A stretch of DNA of 64,000 nt from Ahaetulla prasina (GCF_028640845.1 NC_080540.1:230066794-230130793); one strand, 5' to 3'; counted from the stretch's first letter, positions 1 through 59,660 are shown. Notes: generated by a model from the letters alone, not told the origin. Translations and numbers: made by a program.

Positions 1-1899
1 TAATTAATTAATTTCCTGTTAAGTGCCACATCCTAGTCGTTTCAGAATCTAAATTTATCCTAAAGCACCATAACAGAAAAGGCATACTTCTTTGATCCCA
101 CTAGATGACATATTTAGCTGAAGAGATCAGGAGCATTCCCATTCTGATCCTAAATTGGCAGAGTGGATGGGTTCCTGGTCCCTTCAATTAATCAGAACTT
201 AGAAAGCTATTTCTGTTACAGCATCTGCAAGCTAGAAAAGACATCTATACAACTTACCATGGTGGTGTTTTCAAAGTCATTGAAAACTTGGCTCTGGTCC
301 TAGGTTTCGAGGTAGGATGGCTGTTTATCCCGTTGTTTTTCCCTTGGGGTGTTTTTTGTGTTGTGTTCCCTTCTTTCAGAGGTTGAGAAACTCATGATCT
401 TGTTTTTAATTCCTTTTATTATGCAACCATCTAGAGTTGTCTGGAGTCAAATGGCCTTGACATTCCACTAATTAAGTAAATTTATAAGCGCTTGATTCCT
501 TTTTCTGTGTAGTGTTTTCCTCTTGCTGCACACAAATAAAAGTGGGTATTAAAATAATGAAAAGCAGATGGGTAGAATTAGGTGATTTATAAAGAAAAGT
601 ATGTAAGGGTATGTGCCAAAAATAATAATTCACTTTTATCATTAACTTTGAAGATTTCCTTGGAGCCCATTCAATCCAGATAGACATAACATCATTAACT
701 CAAACAAAAATTGGCAGATAGAAGCAAAATAAACTCCAGGATGAAGATAACAGCATACTAATACTTTTCATTCCTTTGTCTTAATATGCTTGCAGGACTG
801 AAAGTCTTAACTACAATCAAGACATTGGTATTATGCTCACTAGAATTGAAGTTTAACAGCGCCTGAAAAACTAGGCTAGTTTTAATCTTGACTTGCAACC
901 TCCACTTCAGAATGAGATAAGCACATGTGCAGGAAAATAAAGGAAGCGAACTGAACTTTTGATAGGAAAAAAAAGGGAGCAAAAAGTCATTTTTTTTACC
1001 ATCATTTTATTCCCTTTTTTTCCTATCAAAAGATCGATTCACCTTTCTTATCCTTCTGCAGATGAACTTGTCGCATACTGGCTGGGAGATTCTGGGATTT
1101 GAAATTCATAAGTCTTAAAATATTGCCAAAATTGGACCCCTCTGATCTAAATATTTTAGAATATAATCCCAATTAACCAGTGACAGGATAGTTTACAAAT
1201 CTGGAGGACATGAAGCTGGCGAAAAACGATGCACACCAACTTTCCCATGGAAAGGCAAGTTGCCTTATCTTATCCTAAATTCGAAGAGGATTTTTAAAAA
1301 AAGCAATGAAGTCTTGGCTAGATACGGATCACATAAATGTCATGTGATGCTTGGGTTCAACCCCATCCTCTGCCATAGTTACTTCTGTAACACTCATTGA
1401 TAATTGTGATTTGCAATCCTATTCTGCACTGACACGGGTTGGTTTAGAAACTATGTATTCTTTGTCAGTTTTGTACGATACTTTTTTCCCTGCTCCTAAC
1501 TAGCGCGCCTACCTACCCGCTTTCCTAATCAGCAACTATTTTTGGTTCATCAGGGAGAGGCTTTTTCTAAGTGGCCCCAAAATTCTCCCTCGCGTAAATT
1601 GGGAACGACCGCTAAAGTAGCAGGAGAGCAAGTTTCTGCCGTCCAAATCTACTAATCCTAATTCGTAATGTACTTAAAATGTCTACTACAAATTGTTAAA
1701 GAGTAACGCTTCATTTGCACAACGGCTTCCAGAAAAGCTCAAGGTTTCACAGAAAAAACGCCCCACTGCTTTTCGCACCCAGTAAAAACGCTTGTTCCCG
1801 CCCTTTTTTTCCTCACCATCCAATAGACATTGAGATCTCTCGAGCTTTTTCCCGGGCCGGTATGCAACAGAAAAAAAATGAGGAAATGGTCCCCTGTTT
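1..1899. other. SMC5 upstream region, nothing recognised
   Basis: AT-rich sequence upstream of SMC5. Short open frames on both strands have no recognisable domain and no splice-linked partners. No repeat family was recognised with confidence. In other vertebrates MAMDC2 lies upstream of SMC5 (from memory), but none of its coding exons is seen here. Confidence 0.5.
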
Positions 1900-2060
1900 T
1901 CTTCTAACGGAAACACTCACGAGACGAGGGATTGTGGTAACCAATGACATCCGCCGGCAGCCTAACGAAAGATCAGAGCAACCAATGGGAATCGAGCGCA
2001 CACTGTCGCTCGCCTAGCCCATCTCAGAATTCGCATTAGTTGTTGCGGGAGGCGGCAAAG

Positions 2061-48273
<46,213 letters not shown>

Positions 48274-48935
48274 AATATATATTTCTTTTTGAAACTGAAA
48301 AGAAAAATATTTGGAAAGATCAAGAATGAATGTATTTCTTAAAAGCACAATTTCTCTCTTGTAAAAACCATTGATAGCCAATGTTTTATAAGACTAAAAC
48401 ACTAACCTTTTCTTTTATGCTTATTTTTCTCTGAAGAATTGGGGGATAAATTGATAAATTGAAAGGATATATTTTCTTATCAATGATCAATTATTTTAGA
48501 TGAATTTGAAATGGAAATGTTCTGCCAGTTGTTCACAAGTTGGAAGCTTTAATTATATTTCTTACAATACGGCCTTATAAATACAGTCTTTGGATTAACT
48601 GGTAAACTGGTAGGTTCACCAAATCTGTTCAACAAAGATGTTTAACAGTTTTAAATATCTGCTCTATATAACTATGGAATACTGAACTATGAAAAATAGT
48701 CTTTCCAATTGTTGCTAAATTATGATAATTTCAAGCATTTCTGAAATATATAAAATATGCAGTGACTTTTTATCCTAATCTTAGAAGCAACCACTTGCTT
48801 GACTGGTAATTTTATACATGGTACCATTCTTACAGCATGGGACATACTTACATTTTGTTCCATGTGTTCGTCTTTTTTATAGGGAAAAATGCCAAATCTC
48901 TTTTTATATAATAAATATATATGGGAAATAGTAAT
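48274..48935 (+). other. SMC5: Probable SMC5 3' UTR
   Basis: AT-rich sequence directly after the stop codon. AATAAA at 48910-48915 is the best candidate polyadenylation signal. Other signals further on cannot be excluded. Confidence 0.55.
48910..48915 (+). promoter_or_regulatory. Candidate SMC5 polyadenylation signal
   Basis: Canonical AATAAA about 640 bp after the stop, followed by ATATATGGGAAATAG and a T-rich stretch. Position fits a short 3' UTR but is unproven. Confidence 0.45.
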
Positions 48936-49367
48936 TTATTTTCAGTTCTTTAACCCCAGTTTTTAAGACATTTCTGATAATCAAAAATATCCACTAATTA
49001 TCTCGGTCTTCAAATCATTTTTGATTAGCATACCCAAAGCATATTTGTCAACAAGAGACATGAAATTGTCTTTGTGAACCTAAGGAGCAAGATTTGTCTC
49101 CAGTAGATAATATTATAGAGGAATGGGAGAAATGTGTAATTTCCATAATAATTGTTTAAACTGCATTTTAAAAGTATGAGAGACTAAATCCCATGAGACA
49201 CTATGATTATTTAATTCTGAGTACATACATTTATTGTAATTTGAATGTTTAATGCAAGAATGCAATAAGTGCAGGGGTATGAGTATTCAACAGTATATAC
49301 TTTATTGGGTTTAGTTAGTTACTTCTCAAGTCACCTCCTTACTTTTTATTTTCCTATTTACACACCC

Positions 49368-49391
49368 GGGGGGGGGGGGGGGAGAGAGAGA
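49368..49391 (+). repeat. G15 run followed by (GA)n
   Basis: Fifteen consecutive G then GAGAGAGAG, a polypurine run able to form quadruplex or triplex structure. Assembly length may be unreliable here. Confidence 0.85.
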
Positions 49392-52300
49392 ATTGCTGAC
49401 AAATGTTTAAGAACTGGCTTTGCCTGCTCATTTCTGCAGACTGATCAACATGCTAAGTGCATTTGCTTAGCTCCACTCTCAACCACCTTGAGCTGGCTCT
49501 AGCACCCCATAGTATATATGATTCCTCCTTATAAAGTTACATTTTAAGCCATTAAGTTTGCAACTAGACCAAAACATTTGTTAACTATGAACTCTAGCTG
49601 CTCTTTTGTAGGTTTGTTTTTATCATTTTAATTATTATTTTTCCTGTATCAATGTGCAGGATTTCAGTTCACCTATTAAAAAAATTGGCCATCTATTTTT
49701 AAAAAATGTAAATATTAAAAGAAAGGCCTTTTAATTATATTTCTATCATTAGTGCAATAATTTCATACTGAGAGGCTAGGAGCACAGGGGCTGATAATGT
49801 TCCTTGTTTAAAACTATTGTTTTATGAAACTGACCAAAAAACCCGAAGATAACTAACTCTTTCTAGGAAAGTAAAGGAGAAAACTGTCCCTTGTCTCCCG
49901 ACTAGTTAAATAGTAAGTATAGACGTTCCTAATCAGTTGGTTTTCGTTTGGGCTTAGGGACCAGACAGATATAGAATTCATATTTTTCTCCACTGTCACC
50001 TGATGTTGAGAACTTTTCTGTTTGCTTACATCACTTCCTTTTCCTGAAACTCTAGAGCGTTTATTACTCCCATTTGTAGACAGACATAGTGTCTCTTTGT
50101 ATATAGCATTGTGTGTGCCCTTGCAACATGTATGAGCTACAGTGTTCTTTCATCATGCAGCTCAGTAACGTATCTGTTGAGAGGAGTTAACAATGAGCCA
50201 AGTTGCTGAAGATAGTGTAACTGTAAGTATCTGATGAGGGCTGCCGAACCAGAGGTTTAACAAGGAACCTCATGTTCATTTTAAATTATGTGGCAAAATT
50301 AAGAATGCTTACAGCAACCAAGAGTAGTTTTTGAAGGTGCAGGGAAAGAATTTGAATTAGGTTGATTTCAGTTCTCTTACTTGAATTGCTGTGCCCATAA
50401 GTGTTTGACTTCTACATGTATAGGTTTTCCTTAATATTGAACTGACTCTAGTTTACCACCAGAGGCCACTCTAATACCATCTGTGGGAGATCTGCTTTGC
50501 CATGTGGACTTGGAAGGTTTTAAAGGAAGCGTGTGGTGGGAGGAGGGCGGGTAAATGCCCTCAACTTTCAAAATGAAAGGAAGATCTCTTCCATTTGAAA
50601 ACGATTTGGACTGCACTTCTCTATAGCAAGTGTCTGTTGGCTGCGGGGAATGTAGACCAATTATATCAATGGTGGCCACTTCTGGAAATCTGAGCCAGGA
50701 AAGAAAAGAAAAAAAAAAGGAAGGAAACACTGGTCCTGTGGAAATAGTAATATCACCAAGAGTTGCTAAATTGCAGATAAGATAGAAGCTGGATTACATC
50801 AACACTTTGAACTTCTGGAAAGATGCTTATCTTTCTGCTTGAAATGTTGACTGATTTACTTGTTTACAACTTCAGAGAAGGAATGGGGTTCTAGCTGTTT
50901 GGATGGAGAGAGTTGCAAATAGGTTTGCAGGTAATGAGTTCAACAATAGTCTGTAAAATAACCTAATTAGTCTTTGCAATGTTGGGCAACATTTTGCCAT
51001 CCAGGTGTCATTGAAGTACAATTCCCATATTCCTTTACCATTGAGCATGTTGGCTGGAATTGCAGGGAATTGTACTTGTACATCCAGAAAAGTACTAAAA
51101 ATTGCATGACCTAAGCTTATGATTTCCTGTCATGGTCTACAGCAGGGCTGTCAAACTCATGGTCTGGGTGTGTCACATGCTGGCCATACCTACGCCCCGT
51201 TTAGCAAAGGAAAAGTTGCAATACATCATATGACAATGCCACAGCACCCTTAGTCTACAGTATGTGGTGTTTATAGTCATTCCCAACTTCATATACCACT
51301 GTAATTCTCAGCTAACGGATCTAACATATTTGGAGGAGCTGAAATTAGGAAAGGTTGCCGTAAAGTGACATCCTCTTGTGCAGTCATTGTGTTTTACTCG
51401 GCAAACTTTTGCATCCTTGTTTTTTGCCATTATATACAAAGTTATTCCAGCTGGATGCACTTATACCCCAAAAAATCAAGGAGTTCTTTTTACAGTATTA
51501 ACACACACAACCTTACATTTCACATTATATGAGGAACATATATATGAATTAAATAAGCTAGATTTTAGGCGTAGGCACTTGAAATCATTCTTTGTACATT
51601 ATCTGAAGCTGCAGTGTTTAGGCTGGGAGGCCATAGACATTCTTTTAAAAAATCAATATTTTAGAGGTACATGTGAGTGGATTCTTTTAATGCAATAGAG
51701 CTTATTTCTGAGTAAATAACCACAGGGTTTCTGTAAGGCTCAGAAGGATGCTGATTTCTCCATATTGTCCTGTTGACTTTCTTGATGCTTAAGTGTTAAA
51801 ATTCTTGCTTTATGGCTAGGATTATTTTTAATGTTAAGTTTATATGGCAATATTCATGGACTTACTCTCTGACTTGCAATCTGTTTTGTGGGTAATGGAA
51901 GAAGGCTCAGGAACAAATAAAAAACAAATATCCTTTGAATGGACAATCTGAGTTATGTTGGGAAAGGGCTGAAAAAAAGTGTGATCTGTTTGTATAATAT
52001 AAAAATATGAAGGCATTAAAGCAAAATTTAAAATATTAAACAAGAATGAATATTTGGTGTTGCTAGTACTGAAAACATCTAAAGTAATGTAATAATAGAT
52101 TTTAAAAGTGTTGGTTTAATATCCATTTTTTCCTTCAGGGCCAGTCCTATTTGTTCTGATAGGAAAACACTTACTGAAGTTGAAAGTACTGTTGATAAGT
52201 TGTTATCTCATGGGCTGTTCCCAGCATTCTTTACCCCTCTAGAATATAATCAGACTAATCAGATTTTTCCTGCAAGGATCCCGAATACTAGAATAAATTA

Positions 52301-53912
52301 GATACTACAGAATATTAACGTTTGAGTTAAATATTCCATCTGGAAATTAACAATTTATCTTTGTTCACTTTTTCAAGACCATGAAAAGAATTCTCAAGGT
52401 CCAGATAGAAGGTTTTTCCATCTGCATTTCTAAAAGGTTCCTGGAAAACATTCCTGGAAAAAAGAACTTTATTAGATACATTAGTTTTCACTAAATAATC
52501 TGAATCTACGTAGGACCAAATTTGATTTTTTTAGCATGAAGAAAGAGAATGGGTGCTGTTAGCCTAAAGTGAAATGTACTTATTTCCCTTAATACAAACC
52601 CAAAATAAATGTCAAAAAATGGGCAAAAAAGTTCCAGGCTAGTAACAACACAGGATCACCCCAACTATCCATCATGGCCATTTCTCCTATCTCCCAAAGG
52701 TCATGCTGGTTGCTGGCTAGGAAACTAGGAGAGTTGGGCTAATACTTCCGGAAGGCCCTAGATTTGGAGCCTTGACTTTGCAAAACATATGATCAAAAGT
52801 AACAAACAAAGCAGAGTATGTCACAATAGCTATTTACATATGTGACATAAAGAATTATCACTTAATTTGATTATTTCTTCAATGTATACATGCCTCTGTA
52901 CCCATAGGGAACTCAAAGTGAGCAATGGTATGAAATAAAATAGCACAAGAAGATGACACAGGAGACAAAGTCTGCACCTTTTCCTATGATGAGGTTACAA
53001 TTGGGAGAGGACTTTTCTTAAATCTGGTGTTGAAGTTCAAAGTTCATCTTTGGCATTTCTGCCCTATCGAAACAGCATCCTGTTGTTGCAAACTTGCATG
53101 AGAACCCCTGAAAAATAAGAACTCAGAAAGTAAGACTAGAAAATAAATGACTCATCTTGGCACACACTCCTTTTTCTGTGTGTCAGACAGAACAGCCAGC
53201 ACATCAGAGAAGATGGGAAGGAACAAACCAACACTGTTTCACATTTAATGCAATCCAAATGCATGCTGACTTTTACAAATACAACTTGGAAGTGAGGGTT
53301 AGTTCTGGACTAGTTGATCTACTTTGAGGATTGAGTTGGCGAGTTGGGGTGGAAGGATTGTTGTCAAGGCATTGCCTTTGCACCTACCTTGACTTTGGTA
53401 ACATGCTGCTGCATCAATAAAATACTTTGACCAACTGAGGCTTTCAGATAAGATGTGTAGCATGTGGGAAGATCTTGAAAGCTTATGCAAAGTGTTCAAA
53501 ATAAGAACTGCTCCTTGGGTTCTGTGTGCAACTACCAAAATCTTTATCCTAGCAGAATGAAAACAAGGCTGCTGCCTTCTAGGCACCATTGTTTTCTTAC
53601 TGCAATTCAAAATACTGATCTTGAAAACCCAGTATCATTCAGAGGGCCCTGGAATCTCTTGAGTTGAGAGCTACTTAAAGGGCTCTTCCTACACCTCCGT
53701 AGTCAAGATGGGGAAATTGCAGAAAGAGCTTTGATACTTGCACTTCCCAGATTCTGCAACAGATTTATCAAAAGCTTGTTAGCAAGTGCCAGGAACTAAG
53801 GGCAAGGATGAAGAATCTGGGGACTTCCAGATGTTGATATCCAAACCCATAAATTCTTCTGTGTGGCCAATTGCAAGGATGGTGAGAATTGTACTCCAAA
53901 TACCTAGAGCTG

Positions 53913-54003
53913 AAGTGTCCAACCTTTAAGACTTATGGATTTTACTTTCATCAGATTTAACTCTGGTCTACTGGTCTTAAAGTTGCTAAGATTGGACATC
54001 CCT
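53913..54003. repeat. Old palindromic hAT-like MITE remnant
   Basis: GTGTCCAACCTTTAAGACTT facing the inverse GTCTTAAAGTTGCTAAGATT and GGACATCCCT. Resembles a decayed copy of the 62169 element. Confidence 0.5.
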
Positions 54004-54452
54004 AATCTAGATAGTCAATATTTTCCTGAACCTGTGTGTGTGTGTGTGTGTTCTGACATATTAAACCTGCCTTCTTAAAACATTGGGATGTTTTAACTAT
54101 AAGCTTAATTATATGATTTTTGTTTCTTTCCTGCTTCACCATTTTTTTTAACCTTTTAAAAAAGTTAGTCCATCTTGCAGTTCTGCTATTTTAATTGCTT
54201 GTTTTACTTTTATCTGTCTAAATCAGCTTTGCCCAACATAATGGCCTCTCTGTATATTGAATTTCAACTCCAAAGGCTTTAAGTGACTGAAAGATTAAGG
54301 AGTTGTCTTGCTGATCTGGAAGAATCAAAATGGGGAAAGCAATTCAACTCCTTTGTTAATAGATATTTTGTCTCATTGTTTTCTGTACTATCCAATTTTG
54401 AGCAATCAAACTCATACAAATCATCCCAAGCAACTTTTCCATTTTGTTTCAT

Positions 54453-54458
54453 TTTATT
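54453..54458 (-). promoter_or_regulatory. Candidate KLF9 polyadenylation signal
   Basis: TTTATT on +, AATAAA on -. A GT-rich stretch (TTTGTATGAGTTTG on -) follows about 30-45 bases downstream, as expected for a cleavage site. Earlier AATAAA motifs within the 3' UTR could be alternatives. Confidence 0.45.
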
Positions 54459-54490
54459 TTTTTTTAAGTATTTGGACATTTTTATATACA

Positions 54491-54498
54491 TATGTACA
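54491..54498 (-). promoter_or_regulatory. Candidate Pumilio site in KLF9 3' UTR
   Basis: TATGTACA on +, TGTACATA on -, fitting TGTANATA. About 30 bases before the candidate polyadenylation signal, a usual place for such sites. Binding is inferred. Confidence 0.35.
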
Positions 54499-57229
54499 AA
54501 AACACCTATTCCTACTTTTTTCTTTTTCTTTTTTTTTTTTTTACAATTTCATATGATTTACAAAACAGGACAGCAAAATAACTTAGAAAGGATACGAATA
54601 CTGTACAAAAATAAAATGGATTAAACTTGTAAAGATTGGTATTTTACAGTGTTACAGATTTGTTAACCTGCAATAAAACAGCATTTGAAAAGTATGTCTG
54701 GTGCATACTGGGCTAAGTCCATCAACAAACAGGAGAGACCTGTATAGAAGTCATCAAAATTGTTCACAAAAGATGTTGTATAGCTATAGTTTAAAGCCAT
54801 GGCTTCTCTAGGAAGGTCTTTCTGAATGGAGGAGAGGAGCTGCATTCACGTCAGCACTCTTTTTGAGAATTTCCAGAGTGGCCTGGCAAAGAAGTTCACT
54901 AAGAACTTGATTTTTCCTTCTTGTCAACACCTGCTGTAGCCTCTTCTCAAATTCCAATTTGCTAAAAGATTGCAACCTATTTCACTGCGCTGTCAAGTAA
55001 AAGTCACTGCTTACTCTTACACCAAATCTGACAAACTTGTCCGATTTTATTTTGTTAGTGGTTAATAAACTTTGGGTAGTTTCTGATGTTACTTTTGGAA
55101 GACTCCTAAAAAGCATATTTTACATCCCGTTGCTTACCAGATTTATTTGAAAGCAAGTTTCATTCATTTGAAGGAACACGGCTTTCAAGTAAGCATGCCA
55201 AGATTAAAACCCAAAGAAACATTCCCTGCTTCTGAGAGTAACCTCATGAAACTCCTGGATGCTTGAGCCGTACATCTCTTTTCTGGGGCACAGCCATGGG
55301 AGTTACATTTCCCACATAAAAACATTTTAATGATTATAGTGCAGCTTGGTGCAGTTGTCAGCAAACAGGGTTGAAGAAATCCTTGCTTCTGCGGCAAAGT
55401 GCAAAGAGTTTGCTGGGACAAGGATCTATACTATACATGCTTAATCCTGCTCAGTTGCCCTTCAAATTACCAACTGATTCAGCCTGAGGAAGAGATTTGT
55501 TTGGGAAGAAGAAAACAGTGAATGGGTAAGAATTAAGCACCTTATTTTTCCTTTTGCCCCAACAACTGCTAATCGGGTGTCTTACATTGACTTATGCAAC
55601 AGACTAATCATGCCCAAGATGCTCAACCCTGTTTGCTGTTGAATGCCAAACCAGCCCTTTAAGACCTGGCTATGCACACATTGTCTAAAACTAATACAGG
55701 AAGCAGGCCAGTGTCAATCGGTAGCCTAACTATTGGTATGCATGACAGCCCCAATTAAAAGTTATCATGGCAGTTACTTCCCCTGCGTCATAGTTGGAGA
55801 AACTGGTGGCTGTTTGCAGAAAGTGGTTGATGTGGTATGTTTACTGGTTACCAAGCCAGAAGGTTTATCATCTCTCAATGCACATTAGTGGAGGCATCCA
55901 CAGTAGCATATAATGGGTTTACCTACATGTCAGTCAACCTACTTACTGCAAACTCGTGGCCACTCCAATACTAGAAATAACACACCAGGATTGTGCACAC
56001 CTCATTGTGATGACCAGAATATCACAAAGGTGAATCCCAAATGTATTGGGGAGTCACTCTTTTTTATAGCTGGAAGAGCCGTTAAGAAAATCAACCTAGT
56101 TGTCGTTTTATACATCCTATGGTTGGATTTGTCCATAAGAATCCTTTTAGGAATGAAAGGAGCAATTCCTATGATTTGTTGTTCAAATAATATATGCTGC
56201 CAAATTAGGTCACGGCAAAGTATTCTGCAAATGGTTTGGCTGTTGTGGTGAAGGCAAAGCCATCATTTCTATACCCTGACCTGAAGTCCACAAGGGAGCA
56301 ACATGAATAGCACCATTTGGCCGTCTAGGACTTTCCAGCCCAAGGGACCAACTTAGAACCTTTGGGTGGACTAGTGGTGGCCGCGTGTCGTATGAGATCA
56401 AGTCCACAGCTGTCAGGAGACAGGCAATGCCCTAACCACCATTTCACCAAACCTAATTATTCTCATCTGCCTTTGTGACCTGATAAGGAGGGTGCCATTT
56501 AAGTGCCTGTGGCTTGCTTGTACAAAAGGTGAAATAACAGCATTCGGCTTTTGGGCTCTCTTGCTAAAACTGCACTTGTCCTACCGAAAGCAACAGTAAA
56601 GATCTGGCAAACTGTTTAGTAGGACTCAGACTAGAGCTTAGGCTCTGGAGGATTTGTTTCATACAGATAGGGAGGACGATTGGAATAGTATCACATTGCG
56701 AGCTGCTGACCAACCACATAGTCCTCACCCTTATTAAACAAGGCAGCATTAACAGTACTGATAAAAGCAGAATACTTTTTTTTTTAAAACACTAGAGCAA
56801 TAGAAAGAGCCAGGCTACCTATTTTTATAAGGAAGAACAAACATCCCTACAATTTATTTTGGACACCAGAAATTAATTTTGGTTTATCATAAAACAAACA
56901 TTTCAAGAAGTTGAAACGGAGGTAGAAAGTGTGCTTGGTTTCCTGACATGTCTTCACTGAAGAACACTCGTTCCTTTTTGCTTCTGAAATGCCATTAAGT
57001 TGTTCATTGCCCCAACACCTTTATTTAAAAGCTGTTCTTTTCGCATAGACAGGTTTTATAATGAGCCACACAGGTAAAAATGCTTGATGCATACTGAGTT
57101 CTAGTGCTGGAAGCCACAGACAATTGTAGAATACTCTACTCTCTGAGATGTTTTATTTTATTTTTCTAGGAAGCTAGCTTTCTATCGGATGAAACAAGAA
57201 CAAGATACTGTCATAGCAGGTATACTTTA

Positions 57230-58060
57230 CAAGGTCGTATGTACAGATTCTTTACAAAGTTGGGCAAACCGATCCAGGTGTAATCCCTCCGGCTACCGTG
57301 TGATTTCCTCACCCACAAAGTTAGCCCTACGTAGAACAGTTGCACCACTCCTTCCGTCATGAGAAAGAAGAGTCAAGGACAGAGGGGGCAGGAGGGAAGT
57401 CTGTAAACATGATTCTCCATCACCACGAGGGATGGGGGAAGGAATGTCCAGGGATTACAACCTTCGTAAGGTTCATGCTTTTGACATTAACAAAGATGAC
57501 ACAGCTTGGCTAGATGCAAGAGCTTTTCTCCAATGTGGATGGTGCCTCTGTTCCGAAGAGCAAACCGTAGCATTTGAAACCGATGAAATATTGCCATTAT
57601 CGTTAACTGTATCAAGCCTGATACGGAGGATTGAGATTGCAAGGTACGTAGTGGTGAGGCTATGTCGTGAAAGGTATTTCGACACACCTCCTGCATCCGA
57701 GTCTGAATTCCGACTTGCAGTTAGTTTGGTTGTTATTCCCCAGACTCTGTACAACAGCTGCAATTTATGAAAAAGAAGACTGTTAAAAAGTAGTTTAAAA
57801 AAATTAGTGTTAGTTGCCTTCGTCCACATAAGAGAATGTTCTGTCGGAGAAAATAAAATAAGAAAAAGGTTCTCTACCGACTCCAGATGCGCATAGTTCC
57901 GTTAGCTGAGACAGAATTCTGGCGAGAGGTGAAGAAAATGCACCATTGAGAAAAAGAGTCGTAAGAGAGAGAAAAAAAACTTCTATAAAAGTGGTAGCTT
58001 ATCAAGATGGTTGCTGCTGTTACGCATTCATTCCAACAAAACCCAGCAGAATAAAGCACT
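57230..58060 (-). other. CpG-retaining block within the KLF9 3' UTR
   Basis: CpG is frequent (about 11 between 57432 and 57770 by eye) although surrounding AT-rich DNA has few. Open frames lie on both strands here (57432-57770 on +, 57473-57829 on -) without a recognised domain. This looks more like conserved UTR or a regulatory element than a protein gene. Confidence 0.5.
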
Positions 58061-59012
58061 GGTAGTGGTATTCATATTGTACAGTACAGTATATGGTTGC
58101 TTTTCAGATGAAAGTCTAGGAACAGCTAAAGGAGAAAAAAATAGTCTCATACTTCTGCCACATTTCTTTGCATGATTTAGGTTGCATTGTTTCTTTTCTA
58201 CATGGCAAAGAATAGCCTCTTGTGTGTGATGCCAGCTGATTTCTTGTTTTCCTTTTGGTTTCATAATTGGTTTCTGTGCATGTTTCCACCGGGAGAAAAA
58301 AAAGAGCAGCTCAAAAAGGATAACTTGGTGAAAAGTACAGTTTCCTTCCACCAGTCTGGTACTGTGAACGATGAATTTTTTTTTTTCTTAACAGTCTTGA
58401 ACAGGGTGGACCACTGAGAGAGAAATGTGAAATTCCATCTATCATGTGCTACGATGTTTTTGTTTCGCTTTACTTCAAAAATACTTAAGTGAGTTGGAAA
58501 GTGGTTTCACTAAACTGGATTTTTTTGTTTGTTTTTTTGTTTTGTTTTAAAATACAAGCAGCATTACATTAGTCAACAAAACATCTCCATGACACAGCAA
58601 TCACAAAGAGCTTGGAATCACTACTGTGGTGTCACAGGTCAAATCACCCAGTCACATATAATTATATACAGATGTGTGTGTGTGTGTCTGTGTTCACACA
58701 CATGCACCCCACACACCAGTGTTGATTCTTTAAACTATAAAAAGTTGCATTATTTCTGCTGATCCCCATACAGCCCCCACCCCACTCCCCACGCCCACCC
58801 AACAGCCACTGGTTTAAGACTGTGGTTGGTAGCACAGCAGGGTGGACAGAACAAAAAAATGTTAATCTTTAAATTTCCAGCTACATGTGCTTTAAAAATG
58901 CAAGTTGGGGGGGGGATTTTACTGTACAGTGGTGGACATATTTGTGCTGATCCATTCTGCTTTTTTCACTGATGGCCATCTCCCCACCCTCACCCCGGTT
59001 GTAGTCTTTCCT

Positions 59013-59242
59013 TCAAAAGGAGGCAGAGCTGGTCTTTTTAGATCGCTTGATCATGCTAGGGTGAAACTCAGTATGGCGACGGGCATGCTTGGTCAGATGG
59101 TCGCTCCGCATGAACCGCTTCTCACAAAGTGGGCATCGAAACTGCTTCTCCCCAGTGTGGGTTCGGTAGTGCCTTGTTAGCTCATCAGAGCGAGAGAACT
59201 TTTTAAGGCACTCTGGCCATGTACAAGGAAAAGGTCGTTCGC
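59013..59242 (-). CDS. KLF9: KLF9, last coding exon (zinc fingers 2 and 3)
   Basis: KLF9 (BTEB1) is a nuclear GC-box-binding transcription factor induced by thyroid and glucocorticoid hormones. This exon encodes 75 full residues after a split Gly codon: finger 2 (C-x4-C...H-x3-H, including [14 protein letters not shown]), the linker TGEK, finger 3 (C-x2-C...H-x3-H, including [14 protein letters not shown]), then [11 protein letters not shown] and a six-residue tail. The fingers and [11 protein letters not shown] match KLF9 better than other KLFs as I recall them. The acceptor AG sits at 59243-59244 (CT on +), giving the usual KLF phase-1 junction inside HTGER. Exon 1, with the N-terminus and finger 1, lies beyond the window. 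The final residues TSSASF differ from the mammalian end I recall. Orientation and position next to SMC5 support the call. Confidence 0.92.
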
Positions 59243-59422
59243 CTGAAGGAAGACAAAAAGGGAGAGGAGTGAGATGTGATTGATTCAAAACATACGGAAA
59301 GAGTTCAGCCCAGGAGGAATGTCACAGGCACAGTGAAAGAAAGAAGAAAGTGTCCCACAAATTACTGCTCAGGGCTTGCATAATGCTACAGTAAGTACCA
59401 CAACTCTATAAGTCTACAGAGA

Positions 59423-59660
59423 TTCTCAGTCATCCAGGTCATGGTTGTCCCAAAGGTGCTTTTTCAGGAGGCAGCTGGATTTTCTTGTTTTTTTCTTTTG
59501 AAGACATTTCGCTTCTGGCCCAATTTATCTGATAAACCTCCAAGTGCTTCAACAACCCTCTAAAAGGATGCAAATGACCAGCTGTCTGCAAGGAACATGA
59601 ACATAAATCCTTCCATTCCCCACTATCCTGTCAGAGCTGAAGAAGCTTCTTGAGAAGTGA
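59423..59660. repeat. Interspersed repeat fragment, family unresolved
   Basis: Contains TTTTGAAGACATTTCGCTTC and TCAGAGCTGAAGAAGCTTCT, a motif pair I recall as common in reptile genomes. Class not determined. Confidence 0.5.

Larger units (their letters stand above)
48936..54430. other. Intergenic region between SMC5 and KLF9
   Basis: About 5.5 kb between the two convergent genes. Contents seen: a G-run with GA repeats (49368-49391), hAT-like fragments at 50987-51090, 51144-51250 and 53913-54003, and a short TG repeat (54032-54051). No coding exon or RNA gene was recognised. Confidence 0.5.
54453..59012 (-). other. KLF9: Probable KLF9 3' UTR
   Basis: Follows the KLF9 stop codon on the - strand. 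It holds fewer recognisable repeats than the flanking DNA, and KLF9 is known for a multi-kilobase 3' UTR. The far limit is set by a candidate signal at 54453-54458. A PUM-type motif and a CpG-retaining block (57230-58060) lie within. Its exact length is uncertain. Confidence 0.6.

Noticed and set aside
1715..2017. 100-residue + strand open frame just upstream of SMC5
   Set aside because: Ends before the SMC5 start, is not in frame with it, and shows no known motif. It lies in promoter and 5' UTR sequence.
51378..51698. 106-residue + strand open frame in the intergenic region
   Set aside because: No recognisable domain, no splice context, and AT-rich composition like its surroundings.
57432..57829. 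112-residue (+) and 118-residue (-) open frames
   Set aside because: Within the KLF9 3' UTR, no recognised domain, overlapping on both strands. Reported as a CpG-retaining block instead.
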